Made by a program: the position numbers and the translations under genes. Below are positions 44,034-52,475 of a DNA stretch of 64,000 nucleotides, in pieces (the first letter of the stretch is position 1; every line of letters begins with the position of its first letter). This stretch comes from UBA6055 sp965214085. Lineage in GTDB: Bacteria > Chloroflexota > Anaerolineae > Aggregatilineales > Phototrophicaceae. The notes under the pieces were generated by a model. That model was not told where the DNA came from and did not search any database. It saw only the letters and a list, made by a program, of their open reading frames with translations. The DNA is taken from contig OZ243937.1 of assembly GCA_965214085.1 (NCBI GenBank), positions 3,286,001-3,350,000 on the forward strand. Direction: 5' to 3'.

Positions 44034-45215
44034 CTAGTCTGCTTGATGCCGCCGCCAACTGCCATCGGCCAGGATGTCGCCTATTGCGGCCAGCGCAGCG
44101 CGGACTTCATCGTCGCTGTTGTAAAAATGCGGCGCGATGCGTATGCCGGCATTGGGCCGAAAGTCAATCTTGATATCGCGCGCCAGCATTTCGCAGGCCA
44201 CTTCCCAAGCCTGCGGCGGGTTAACCGTCACCGTGCCCGCCCGCTGCTCGGCTGCCCGCGGGGAGACCACCTCGTAACCAAGCTCGTCCGCCAGCTCGAT
44301 AATCAGCGCGGTCTGGCGCATTGACTTTTGGCGGATCGCGGGCACGCCAACCTCAGCCACGATATCGACGCCGGGCTGGATGGCGTGCAGCGAGGCGATG
44401 CCCGGCGTGCCATTCATCAGCCGGTAACTGTCCTGGCGCAAATCGAGCTGCTCCACATCAAAGGCGAAGGGCGCGCGACTGGCGAACCAGCCGGTTACCT
44501 TGGGCTTTAAGCTGGGCAGCAAATCGGGCCTCACGTACATGAAGACGCCGCCGGGCCCACCGCAAAGCCACTTGAGCACACCGCCGATGTAGTAGTCCAC
44601 GCCCCAAGCGCCGACAGCGACCGGGATGACGCCCACGCTGTGATAGCCGTTGAAAAGAACCTGCGCGCCGACCGCATGCGCCTTAGCCGTGATTTCGCGC
44701 GCCGGCATGATGAAAGCGCTGCGGAAGAGCACGTGCGAGGTGCTGACCAGGCGCGTACGTTCGTCGATGGCGTCCAGCAGCTCGTCAATGTCGATGCTGA
44801 TGCCATCGCGCGAGCGGATGGTGTGAATGCGCATATGGTCGGGCAGCCAGCTGCGCAAGGCGTAGACATCGCTGGGGAAGTCCAATTCGGTGATGACGAC
44901 TTTGTCGCGTGTGCGGTCGCTGAAGTCCAGGGCGCTGAAGAGGATGCTGTTGGCGATGCTGGCGTTCTGATGCGCGAGCACGGTATCCAGCGCGGCGCCC
45001 ATCAGCGGGGCGATCTTGTTACCCACGGTCTGCGGCAATTCGAACCAACCGCTGTTCCAGGCCGACACGCCTTGCTCGGCCCAGGTATCGCCGTATTGCT
45101 TGAGGCTGTCGTAGACGCCGCGCGGCATGGCGCCGAGGGAGTTGCTGATCAGATAGTTGCAGCGCGCGAGGATAGGGAACTCGTCGCGCCATTGCAGCAG
45201 GTCATCGCTGGGCAT
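44034..45215 (-). CDS. Aminotransferase class V-fold PLP enzyme (kynureninase/NifS-like)
   Basis: 393 residues from ATG 45215 (a TTG ten codons earlier is possible). Begins RDEFPILARCNYLISNSLG. The PLP Lys lies in IGGVLKWLCGGPGG, preceded by FNGYHSVGVIPV. Class V enzymes include cysteine desulfurases, kynureninases and isopenicillin epimerases, and the CNYLISNSLGAMP start is nearest to kynureninase-like members. A solitary CACAGAG motif precedes it, and two GT2 genes lie upstream on the same strand. Confidence 0.83.
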   Translation of the reverse strand: MPSDDLLQWRDEFPILARCNYLISNSLGAMPRGVYDSLKQYGDTWAEQGVSAWNSGWFELPQTVGNKIAPLMGAALDTVLAHQNASIANSILFSALDFSDRTRDKVVITELDFPSDVYALRSWLPDHMRIHTIRSRDGISIDIDELLDAIDERTRLVSTSHVLFRSAFIMPAREITAKAHAVGAQVLFNGYHSVGVIPVAVGAWGVDYYIGGVLKWLCGGPGGVFMYVRPDLLPSLKPKVTGWFASRAPFAFDVEQLDLRQDSYRLMNGTPGIASLHAIQPGVDIVAEVGVPAIRQKSMRQTALIIELADELGYEVVSPRAAEQRAGTVTVNPPQAWEVACEMLARDIKIDFRPNAGIRIAPHFYNSDDEVRAALAAIGDILADGSWRRHQAD

Positions 45216-45258
45216 GGGGCAGTAATCCAGTGGTTTGGCGGTCAATTGGGAATCGATT

Positions 45259-45291
45259 TAACCACAGAGGGCGCAGAGGACACAGAGGAAA
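45259..45291. repeat. Solitary CACAGAG motif
   Basis: TTAACCACAGAGGGCGCAGA followed by GGACACAGAGGAA, the motif found at the subterminal positions of B and C repeats, here without an evident second half. It lies between a GT2 gene and the PLP enzyme gene. Confidence 0.55.
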
Positions 45292-45311
45292 TGCATCAGT
45301 TTGGCTGGCGC

Positions 45312-46262
45312 TCAGAAGCCGAGGCGATGCCGCCGCCAATGGCAGAACTGCTGCCAGCGGCGCGGGCTGGCTTGTTCCAGGCGCCGGTTCATTTCGGCGA
45401 TGAGTAGCGGCTTGTCTTCAAGATCGACCCAGTTGTGGCTGATCATGGCTTCGATGAGCCGAAGCAAATCTTTTTTCGCGTGTCTGCGGTCTACCCAGCC
45501 TAGATTCTCCTGCATTCGCAAGCTATGAAAGAGCTCCAAGGTCGAGTCAGGCGCCTCTCCCCATAGCCTATGCAACATGCCTGCCCACACCCGTCGCCGG
45601 TCTCGCTCGATATTTGGACTATATCCTTTTGCTTGTGTATGCCGACGATATTGCAGCAGTATATCTGGTAGATTGGCGAAGGTTATAGGTGTTTCATCGA
45701 GCAAACGCGAAACCAATTCAATATCTTCCGCTTTACGTCGCCCTGGCTCGTAAACGCCGACTGAAGTCAAATACTGTCGCCGAAACATCACGGTAGAGTT
45801 CACAAAGTGAGCCCCAATAAATAAGTTCAACGCGATTTGCGCGTGTCGCTGCGGTACAACAAAATCAAAGTGCGATCTTGCCAAATCATGCGAGAACACC
45901 CTGCAGCAAGTTCCGACCGCACCTATTTTGGGATTAGCCTTCAAGAAGTCTACTTGTTTCTCCAAGCGCTGAGGCAGACTTACGTCGTCGCAATCCATAC
46001 CTGCAATACAGTCGCCTGTCGCTGCCGCAATGCCAAAGTTACGGGCGTCGGACACACCCTTGTTGCTTTTGAGCTGAATGAAACGGACGCGCCGGTCTTG
46101 CGCTTCAAATGAACGAATAATCTCCGCCGAGCCATCCGTCGAACCGTCATCCACGATTAGTAATTCGAAATCTGTAAACGTCTGCGCCAGGATGCTTTCA
46201 ATTGCTTCGGCAAGGTACTTTTCGCCGTTGAAAACCGGCATGATGACTGAAACGAGGGGCAT
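45312..46262 (-). CDS. Glycosyltransferase family 2
   Basis: 316 residues from ATG 46262. PLVSVIMPVFNGEKYLAEAI, LLIVDDGSTDGSAEIIR, NKGVSDARNFGIAAATG and the DxD site GMDCDDVSLPQRL, then a C-terminal region rich in Arg/His/Trp (RRWQQFCHWRRHRLG). Close paralogue of the gene 30 bases upstream. Probably a sugar transferase for surface glycans. Lower GC than average. Confidence 0.87.
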   Translation of the reverse strand: MPLVSVIMPVFNGEKYLAEAIESILAQTFTDFELLIVDDGSTDGSAEIIRSFEAQDRRVRFIQLKSNKGVSDARNFGIAAATGDCIAGMDCDDVSLPQRLEKQVDFLKANPKIGAVGTCCRVFSHDLARSHFDFVVPQRHAQIALNLFIGAHFVNSTVMFRRQYLTSVGVYEPGRRKAEDIELVSRLLDETPITFANLPDILLQYRRHTQAKGYSPNIERDRRRVWAGMLHRLWGEAPDSTLELFHSLRMQENLGWVDRRHAKKDLLRLIEAMISHNWVDLEDKPLLIAEMNRRLEQASPRRWQQFCHWRRHRLGF

Positions 46263-46292
46263 CAAATCACCTACCTTGACTTTCGTCGGTTG

Positions 46293-47276
46293 TTACGACG
46301 CCACATTGGTCAAGGACCTCAACCGCCGCAAACGATAGCGCCGCCAATGCAGGAACTTCTGCCATTGGCGCGGCAGCGTCCCTTCAAGATGCCGTTTCGC
46401 CTCGTCCGCAAGCATAGGCATATCGTCTTGCCCAACCAAACCTACTGACACGATAGCCTCAATTAGCTTTGCCATGTCGCGTTTTGCCGCTCTACGATCC
46501 TGCCAACTAAGTTTCTCTCCCAGCGCCATTCGGTAAAAGCGATCCAAGGTTTCCGCTGGAGCCTCACCCCATAACTGACGTAACATGGAGGAGTGGACTG
46601 CATCGGTCTCAGCACTAAGTTTCGCGTCTCTGTTCGCGCTGAACGATTGCTCGTGTCGACGATAGGTATAAAGATTCTCCGTCAGATTAGCGAATCTTGT
46701 GCGCTTATCCCAGAGCATTCGCCAATAGAGTTCACGCTCTTCTCCGCTACGCCTTCCTGTCTGGTAACCACCAATTGCCCTCATCATCGTGCTACGCGCC
46801 ATTACCGTGGTATAGATGAAGCTGACACCGACAAAATTCGCCAATACAATCTGTGCGTGCTTTGGCGGTACTTTCAGTTCAAATAGCACTCGTGTCAAAT
46901 CTTCGTTCACCGCCCGCCCGCTGACGCCAACGGCGCCTACTTCGGGGTTGGCCTCCAGAAACTCCAGTTGCAACTGCAGGCGCTGCGGCAGGCTGATGTC
47001 ATCACAATCCATGGTCGTGATGTACTGCCCCCTTGCCTTCGCGATACCGAAATTGCGCGCGTCAGCCATGCCTAAATTTTTTTCGAGTTGGAATATGCTA
47101 ATACGCTCATCGCTGTCCCGGTACGCCCGCATCAAGCCAATCGAATTATCCCGCGAACCGTCGTCCACAATAAGCAGTTCAAAGTCCGTCAGCGTCTGCG
47201 ACAAGATACTGTCGATCGCCTCAGCAAGGTATTGTTCGCCATTATACACTGGCATAATCACGGATACAGTTGGCAC
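46293..47276 (-). CDS. Glycosyltransferase family 2, tandem paralogue
   Basis: 327 residues from GTG 47276. PTVSVIMPVYNGEQYLAEAI, LLIVDDGSRDNSIGLMR, KARGQYITTMDCDDISLPQR (DxD), and the same C-terminal signature (RQWQKFLHWRRYRLRRL) as the downstream copy. The two genes are a tandem duplication that has since diverged, both probably adding sugars to the same type of glycan. Confidence 0.87.
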   Translation of the reverse strand: MPTVSVIMPVYNGEQYLAEAIDSILSQTLTDFELLIVDDGSRDNSIGLMRAYRDSDERISIFQLEKNLGMADARNFGIAKARGQYITTMDCDDISLPQRLQLQLEFLEANPEVGAVGVSGRAVNEDLTRVLFELKVPPKHAQIVLANFVGVSFIYTTVMARSTMMRAIGGYQTGRRSGEERELYWRMLWDKRTRFANLTENLYTYRRHEQSFSANRDAKLSAETDAVHSSMLRQLWGEAPAETLDRFYRMALGEKLSWQDRRAAKRDMAKLIEAIVSVGLVGQDDMPMLADEAKRHLEGTLPRQWQKFLHWRRYRLRRLRSLTNVAS

Positions 47277-47414
47277 AAATTATCGCTTTGGTTTCGATGC
47301 CGCCACAATAATGCGATTATAGCATTAAGGTCAGCCCGACACACCATGCTTCGTTGGCGACATTATCGTAATGCGCTAGGATGTCACGAAGCTGAACATG
47401 ACTCAAGGTATGCC

Positions 47415-47816
47415 ATGCCCAAACTGAACATCAACACCATCGGCGGCAACGGAACATTCGCCGACGTCATCGCCCAAGCCACGCCCGAGATTCAAGCGCT
47501 GGCGCACGCCGCCCGCGCGCTGCTGGCGGATGTGACGCCGGGCGTCACCGAAGTGCCTTGGGCGCGCCAGAAAATCGCCGGCTACGGCGTCGGACCCAAG
47601 AAAATGTCCGAGCACTATTGTTACCTGGCGCCGTTCAAGAATCATCTAAACTTTGGATTCATGTACGGCGCCCACTTGCCCGACCCCGAGGGGCTGCTGG
47701 AAGGCAACGGGCTTGACCTGCGACACGTCAAGATACGCAAAGCGGAAGACCTGGAGCAGCCCGCTCTGCGTCAACTTGTCGAATGCGCCAGCCGCTACCT
47801 GCCCAAGCTTAAATGA
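47415..47816 (+). CDS. DUF1801 (YdhG-like) family protein
   Basis: 133 residues from ATG 47415 (CAAGG upstream). ARALLADVTPGVTEVPWARQKI, GVGPKKMSEHYCYLAPFKNHLNFGFMYGAHLPDP and HVKIRKAEDLEQPALRQLVECA are the family pattern. Proteins of this family have an unknown role and are about 110-150 residues. Its ATGA overlaps the start of the next gene. Confidence 0.85.
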   Translation: MPKLNINTIGGNGTFADVIAQATPEIQALAHAARALLADVTPGVTEVPWARQKIAGYGVGPKKMSEHYCYLAPFKNHLNFGFMYGAHLPDPEGLLEGNGLDLRHVKIRKAEDLEQPALRQLVECASRYLPKLK

Positions 47817-48346
47817 ATGCCGGCCGGACAGACGCGCTGTCGCAAGCTCTCTTTGATTTCGATGGCAAGAGCACCGGTCCCTTGGAACAATTTGCCGCGG
47901 CACACAGCGCTGACGCAAATCTGATCGCGGAATTATGTGATTTCGCCGCCAGCGACGACTGCAATGTGCAAGCTGCCGCTACCTGGCTGCTCAAGCGCTA
48001 CGGCCTGTCTGGCGCGTATTTGTCGCCTAGGCAAATTGAAACGCTGTTAAGCCTGCTGATCCAGGAGACCAATTGGCTTGCCCGCCTACACGTCCTGCAA
48101 ATGCTGGATACACTGATTGTGCCGTCACCCTTGGCGGCGCCGCTAATGGACGCGCTGGCAGCGCAGGCGACCGGCGCTAATACTTTCATCCGCGCCTGGA
48201 GCGTCCATGGCGCTGCTGCGCTCGCTGATCAGCATCCCACCTATCGCGACCGCTTCCTGGACCTGCTGGCAACGGCCGAGCAAGACGAAGCGGCCTCCGT
48301 GCGGGCGCGCATCCGGCGAACACGCCAGGCTTTTGACTGGATCTAA
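47813..48346 (+). CDS. HEAT-like alpha-helical repeat protein
   Basis: 177 residues, overlapping the preceding gene by ATGA, so translationally coupled. All-helical with HEAT-like pairs (ASDDCNVQAAATWLLKRYGL, TNWLARLHVLQMLDTLIVPS, NTFIRAWSVHGAAALADQHP, AASVRARIRRTRQAFDW). HEAT repeats bind proteins or DNA. Its function with the DUF1801 protein is unknown. The stop overlaps that of the convergent nucleoside hydrolase. Confidence 0.75.
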   Translation: MNAGRTDALSQALFDFDGKSTGPLEQFAAAHSADANLIAELCDFAASDDCNVQAAATWLLKRYGLSGAYLSPRQIETLLSLLIQETNWLARLHVLQMLDTLIVPSPLAAPLMDALAAQATGANTFIRAWSVHGAAALADQHPTYRDRFLDLLATAEQDEAASVRARIRRTRQAFDWI

Positions 48347-49272
48347 AGGCCGCCGTGAGCGCGGATCTTGCCAAACATATCGCGGAAAATCGGGTCGCGA
48401 TGCACAAAGTTCGCCACGCGGACGAAATGCCGCGAGCGATCGATGCTCCAGGTGACTTGGTCGGTCAGAATCGGGCTGTGCGTCAAGTCGCTCGGCACCC
48501 ACTCGGGGTTGATGAGCCAGCCGATGGTCGAGATATCCCAGATCACGCTGGAGGCGCCGAAGGAATCCGGACGGTACTCCTTGAATATCTGGCAGAGGTA
48601 ATCGCCGACGCGGCCCGCGCCGCCGATGAAAGCCTGTAATTCGGGCAGGGTCGTCAGCAAGTGCGAGGTGACGCCGTAACAGGGCACGATGACGAAGGGC
48701 ACGCCGCTGTCCAGCACAATCTGCGCCGCCGGCACATCCTGCTTCAAGTTGAACTCGCGCGCGTGGGGCATATTCAAGTTGTGCCCGCCCAGCCAGACCA
48801 CCACAATCTTCTTCACGATTTCCGGCGCCAGCAGCAGCGCCGACGCCACATTGGTAATCGCGCCGATGGCGACCACGTAGAGCGGGTCGTCATCCGGGCT
48901 GGCGAGGGCTCGCTCGATCAGGTCGCGGACGGCGGCGTTGTCTTGCGGCTGCCGCCCGGCGCCGACATATTCCCTTGAGCCGCGGTAGGCGAAGCCCTCA
49001 GCCGAAACGCCCAGAAAATCCAGCAGGCGCAAGATCTCTTCGTAGCTCTTTTCCATGCCATCGCCGGGGCTTTGCGAGCGGCTGTTGTGGAAAGGCGCGG
49101 CATAGATGGCCTCCACCGTCATCTGCTCCGGCGACAGCAGCGCGTAGGTCAAAGCGAATTGGTCGTCGATTTCGTTATAGGTGTCGGTGTCCAGCACCAT
49201 GCGCGCCTTGCGGCCCGGGTGCTGCAAGCGGCTGATGCGGAAAGCCTCGCTCAATTCGGGAAATGTCGTCAT
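48343..49272 (-). CDS. Inosine-uridine preferring nucleoside hydrolase family protein
   Basis: 309 residues. The calcium-binding motif is MVLDTDTYNEIDDQFALTYA (DTD-x-x-N-E-x-DD), with YVVAIGAITNVASAL, VVVWLGGHNL and a late VIWDISTIGWLINP aspartate. Splits ribonucleosides into base and ribose. The N-x-E insertion in the first motif (DTDTYNEIDD rather than DTDPGIDD) marks a divergent subgroup, so the substrate may differ. Confidence 0.87.
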   Translation of the reverse strand: MTTFPELSEAFRISRLQHPGRKARMVLDTDTYNEIDDQFALTYALLSPEQMTVEAIYAAPFHNSRSQSPGDGMEKSYEEILRLLDFLGVSAEGFAYRGSREYVGAGRQPQDNAAVRDLIERALASPDDDPLYVVAIGAITNVASALLLAPEIVKKIVVVWLGGHNLNMPHAREFNLKQDVPAAQIVLDSGVPFVIVPCYGVTSHLLTTLPELQAFIGGAGRVGDYLCQIFKEYRPDSFGASSVIWDISTIGWLINPEWVPSDLTHSPILTDQVTWSIDRSRHFVRVANFVHRDPIFRDMFGKIRAHGGL

Positions 49273-49370
49273 CGTTCTCTCAATCTCTCCAGATTAAACA
49301 GAAACAGGGCGGGCAAATCACCCGCCCCGTGGGAGCATACTGTAACGCGAATCGGGCGGCGGCGGCAAGG

Positions 49371-50708
49371 TTATGGCGATGTGCCCGGCGCAATGTAATT
49401 CGTCCCATGCGTCTGATAGAGGTCCGGATAAATCACGGCGGCATCCAGCGCGCTCTGGCCTTCTTCAAAGTACTGCACCACGGTCACAATCGGGTCGGGC
49501 CATTGATGCCACAAGAACGTCGGATCGCCCTCGGCCAAGTCAGGATTGTGGCTGCCGTAATCGAAGTAATAGCGCCCTTGAGCCAGCTCGACATCAATGG
49601 TTTCCAGCGCGGCGACGATGGCGTCCGGGTCGGTGTAGGTATCCGCGAGGTCGATCGCATGGGCCATCAAGAGCACGCCGTCGTAAGGCTCCAAAGCGAA
49701 ACTGGGGGCGACGCCGCCCCAAGCTTCTGTGTACTTGGCGTTTAATTCCGCGGCGACTTCACTAAAGAGCGCCGGCGTCGCGCCGACGCGGGTGAAGGCG
49801 CAATAGTTGCCATCGGGCACAGCCGACCAAAATTGTTCGGAATCGCCGGAGAAACTCTCAGCATAACAGATGGTGTCGGCGGTTGGCGCGATGCCAAGCT
49901 CGGCCATCTGCTGATTGAGATTGAAGCCGGTCTCCCCCGTCACCAGTATGCGGATGGCATCGGCCGGTTCGGGCCGCGCCAGCACGCGATTCAGCACGGG
50001 TACGAAGTCTTCCGTGCCCAGTTCAAAGCTGAATTGTTCGACCTTGATGCCTGCCGCTTCCAAGAGCGCTGTTTCATCGGCCGCGGCGGGAATGCCGTAA
50101 TCGGTGTTTTCGGTCATGATGATCACGTCATCCAGCCCGAGTTCGATGATCCAATTGGCAGCGACCGACGCCACCATCGAATTGGCTGGCGATGTGCGGA
50201 AGATATAGTCGACGCCGTCTTCAACGCGCGGCGGTCTGCCATCAAACTCGGTAATCCCATTGGCGGTGATATTGTCGTTCCAGGGGCCCGCGAACACTGT
50301 GGGGATCTGGTTTTCCTGCGTGATTTTCATCAGCGCCAGCGCCACCGCGCTGTGGTATCCGCCAACCACGCCGTGTACGCCGTCCTCGAAAATCCAGCGT
50401 TCCGCCAGCGCCTGCCCACGCTCGGAAATGCCTTCGGAATCGCCTGTCAGCACTTCCAGCCGATGATTGACGCCGGCGATATCGATACCGCAATCGGCGT
50501 TGATATCAGCCTCCGCCTGCTGAAATGCCCAGTCAATGATGACGCCGGCGCCAGTCGCCCCCGGTGGCGAAAGCGGGGCGATGCCGCCCAGCCTGATCGT
50601 CTCGTCAGCGAATTCGCAGTGTCCATCGGCGAGTACAAGGCCGCTAAGCGCAAATGTCAGAAGAATCAAAGCCGTGAACAATACCAGCCTGTAAGTTTTG
50701 TGTAACAT
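49371..50708 (-). CDS. ABC transporter substrate-binding protein, amino-acid/amide type (Peripla_BP_6)
   Basis: 445 residues from ATG 50708 with AAAGGGG before it. Signal peptide at 1-28 (YRLVLFTALILLTFALSGLVLA) and a mature protein starting DGHCEFADETIRLGGIAPLS. PBP fold type I cues are GHSAVALALMKI-like HSAVALALMKITQENQIPTVFAG and FVPVLNRVLARPEPADAIRI. No local permease or ATPase genes. A paralogue (52340-53662) is 1.6 kb upstream on the same strand. Binds branched-chain amino acids, amides or similar. Confidence 0.9.
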   Translation of the reverse strand: MLHKTYRLVLFTALILLTFALSGLVLADGHCEFADETIRLGGIAPLSPPGATGAGVIIDWAFQQAEADINADCGIDIAGVNHRLEVLTGDSEGISERGQALAERWIFEDGVHGVVGGYHSAVALALMKITQENQIPTVFAGPWNDNITANGITEFDGRPPRVEDGVDYIFRTSPANSMVASVAANWIIELGLDDVIIMTENTDYGIPAAADETALLEAAGIKVEQFSFELGTEDFVPVLNRVLARPEPADAIRILVTGETGFNLNQQMAELGIAPTADTICYAESFSGDSEQFWSAVPDGNYCAFTRVGATPALFSEVAAELNAKYTEAWGGVAPSFALEPYDGVLLMAHAIDLADTYTDPDAIVAALETIDVELAQGRYYFDYGSHNPDLAEGDPTFLWHQWPDPIVTVVQYFEEGQSALDAAVIYPDLYQTHGTNYIAPGTSP

Positions 50709-50894
50709 AATATTCCCCTTTCTGGAAGAAGAGTCTCCCAAGCTCTACTATCAGCGTAGCACACTTCAGCGAAAATCAAGCAAAATTGCTTGAAGCGGAG
50801 GTGGCAATTTGCGTGGCCAAAATGACTGCGTCACGCAAACAAAAGTACTCAGTAAAGCCAGTAAAGTCATGCAAATTTCACCAGAGCAACAATC

Positions 50895-51211
50895 TGTAAG
50901 GCTTGTCCGATACTGTGACTCAACTGCTGCTCGCTAGGCTTAGGCTAATACTCGACATCTTTGCCACCGAGTACACCGAGTTTGATTGAGTGCACAGAGG
51001 ATAGGCATCATTCTTAGTCCGCAGACAGAATCGGCGAACGTACTGACCATCCTTGACTCGACCAACCGCCATATTGCCCGGAATCCCTCTCTGTGCCCTC
51101 ATATTTGCTCTGTGCCCTCGGTGGCAAAAGTTTCGTGAATCCCTAAAAGCGCGGCAGCCACCCCAGCAAACCGTATCGTCATCGGAATTTGAGTAGCGGA
51201 CAAGCCTTGTA
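50895..51211. repeat. Repeat family C, copy C3
   Basis: 317 bp. Ends TGTAAGGCTTGTCCGATACT and the complement of TACAAGGCTTGTCCGCTACT. Inside left GCCACCGAGTACACCGAG, inside right the complement of GCCACCGAGGGCACAGAG. Flanks (50840-50894 and 51274-51310) match the flanks of C2 in inverted order, so it probably sits in a damaged B element. Confidence 0.82.
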
Positions 51212-51273
51212 GGGGCGACAGCCCGAAACCACAAGTTGCAGCGGCAGCGGGCGACCAGATTGGTCGCCCCTAC
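51209..51273. repeat. D-type double hairpin next to C3
   Basis: GTAGGGGCGACAGCCCGAAA ... GGGCGACCAGATTGGTCGCC plus CCTAC, differing from the copy at 37880 in only a few bases. Three bases are shared with the C3 end. Confidence 0.75.
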
Positions 51274-51314
51274 ATAGCTAGCTTTTTCGCATGACTAACA
51301 TGGTTTTCTTCTGC

Positions 51315-51495
51315 GCCTCGGTGGCGAAGCGCCAGGCAGGCTTGGGGCTCGCGCGCCGTTTACCCGCCCGGCTTGAAGTAGGACGTCCCGTGCGTTTGGA
51401 AGACCTCGGGATAGACGACGGCCGCGTCCAACCCGCTCTGTCCGTATTCAAAATATTGCATGACCGTCACCACTGGCACGGGCCATTGATGCCAC
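51315..51495. repeat. 181-bp direct repeat, left copy
   Basis: Matches 52295-52475 with a constant offset of 980 bases and one mismatch (T at 51474). Starts GCCTCGGTGGCGAAG and ends GCCATTGATGCCAC. It contains the last 45 codons of the binding-protein gene plus 45 bases of its 3' flank. The GIY-YIG-like gene lies between the two copies. Confidence 0.9.
51360..51495 (-). pseudogene. 3' fragment of the amino-acid-binding protein gene
   Basis: Encodes only the C-terminal 45 residues (from HQWPVPVVTVMQYFEYGQSG to SYFKPGG) found intact in the gene at 52340-53662. No start signal. Part of the 181-bp direct repeat and flanked by a CCCCCCTAG..GGGGGG hairpin at about 51497-51520. Almost certainly non-functional. 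Confidence 0.85.
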
Positions 51496-51581
51496 GTATT
51501 CCCCCCTAGAAATTGGGGGGCTACAGCCAGTTTATTTTGGTTAATCTGACCCTAAGGTAAATAATTTTACGGAGGTGTCTC

Positions 51582-52190
51582 ATGATTATCCTTCCATTCT
51601 TTGCTAGCGTGGTTGCCATCGCCCAAGTGGCAATCGCGACCGCGATCGAGTGGGCTGTGACGTCGGCTATCGTCGGTGGGCTGATCGGCGGCGCCGTTGG
51701 GGTTGGCAGCCATGTTGTTCCGGCGGTGGTTGATGGCGAAGAGATTCCGCTTGAGCAAGCCATCGAAAGCGGCTTACACGGGGTGGCAAACGGCGCAGTT
51801 GGCGGCGCGTTTACCGGAGCGCTGCTGGGTGGCGTAGTCGGCGGCGTCGGCGCGGGCGTTAACTTGGCTCGCAGCGCAATTCTGGCGCGCAACAGCCAAT
51901 TGACTGCCAACGCCTGCCGAGCCGGATGTGTGTATGGAATCAAGCACGCGACCAATCCGAATAATGTAAAGATAGGCTACACAACCAATCCCGCGCAACG
52001 TTTGCCTGATCTGGTCAAGAACTATAAGACCAGTTCACAGTACACATTCATTAAGCCAGCAAATGGCGGGAAGCTAGCCGAGAAAGCGCTGCACAACACG
52101 CACAGCGCTAGCCAAGTCACACGCGGGGTCGTCGGCAGAGAGTTCTTCGCACTGGACGATTTTGCGCTCGCGTCTAGTTTCGTCAAGTAA
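51582..52190 (+). CDS. Glycine-zipper membrane segment fused to a GIY-YIG-like (T5orf172) domain
   Basis: 202 residues with a strong Shine-Dalgarno (GGAGGTG). Residues 1-50 and 65-95 are hydrophobic and Gly-rich (AIVGGLIGGAVGVGSHVVPA; GAVGGAFTGALLGGVVGGVG), like glycine zippers of membrane-active proteins. From about 113 a T5orf172/MUG113-type domain follows: GCVYGIKHATNPNNVKIGYT then NPAQRLPDL (Arg140 as candidate catalytic residue), EKALHNTH and VGREFFAL. This may be a nuclease effector delivered at membranes, but that is inference. The gene lies in a cassette between 181-bp direct repeats. Confidence 0.75.
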   Translation: MIILPFFASVVAIAQVAIATAIEWAVTSAIVGGLIGGAVGVGSHVVPAVVDGEEIPLEQAIESGLHGVANGAVGGAFTGALLGGVVGGVGAGVNLARSAILARNSQLTANACRAGCVYGIKHATNPNNVKIGYTTNPAQRLPDLVKNYKTSSQYTFIKPANGGKLAEKALHNTHSASQVTRGVVGREFFALDDFALASSFVK

Positions 52191-52294
52191 CATTTTGTCT
52201 GTTTGCAGTTCAGTCGGCCGGGTTTAAGCTCGGCCGGCAGCTCATCACATCGCACGAAGAGGATGCAGAGAGCATATTGCACGTTGTTCTCTCT

Positions 52295-52475
52295 GCCTCG
52301 GTGGCGAAGCGCCAGGCAGGCTTGGGGCTCGCGCGCCGTTTACCCGCCCGGCTTGAAGTAGGACGTCCCGTGCGTTTGGAAGACCTCGGGATAGACGACG
52401 GCCGCGTCCAACCCGCTCTGTCCGTATTCAAAATATTGCATGACCGTCACCACCGGCACGGGCCATTGATGCCAC
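52295..52475. repeat. 181-bp direct repeat, right copy
   Basis: The copy inside the intact binding-protein gene (3' end of 52340-53662) and its flank. See the left copy at 51315-51495. Confidence 0.9.
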
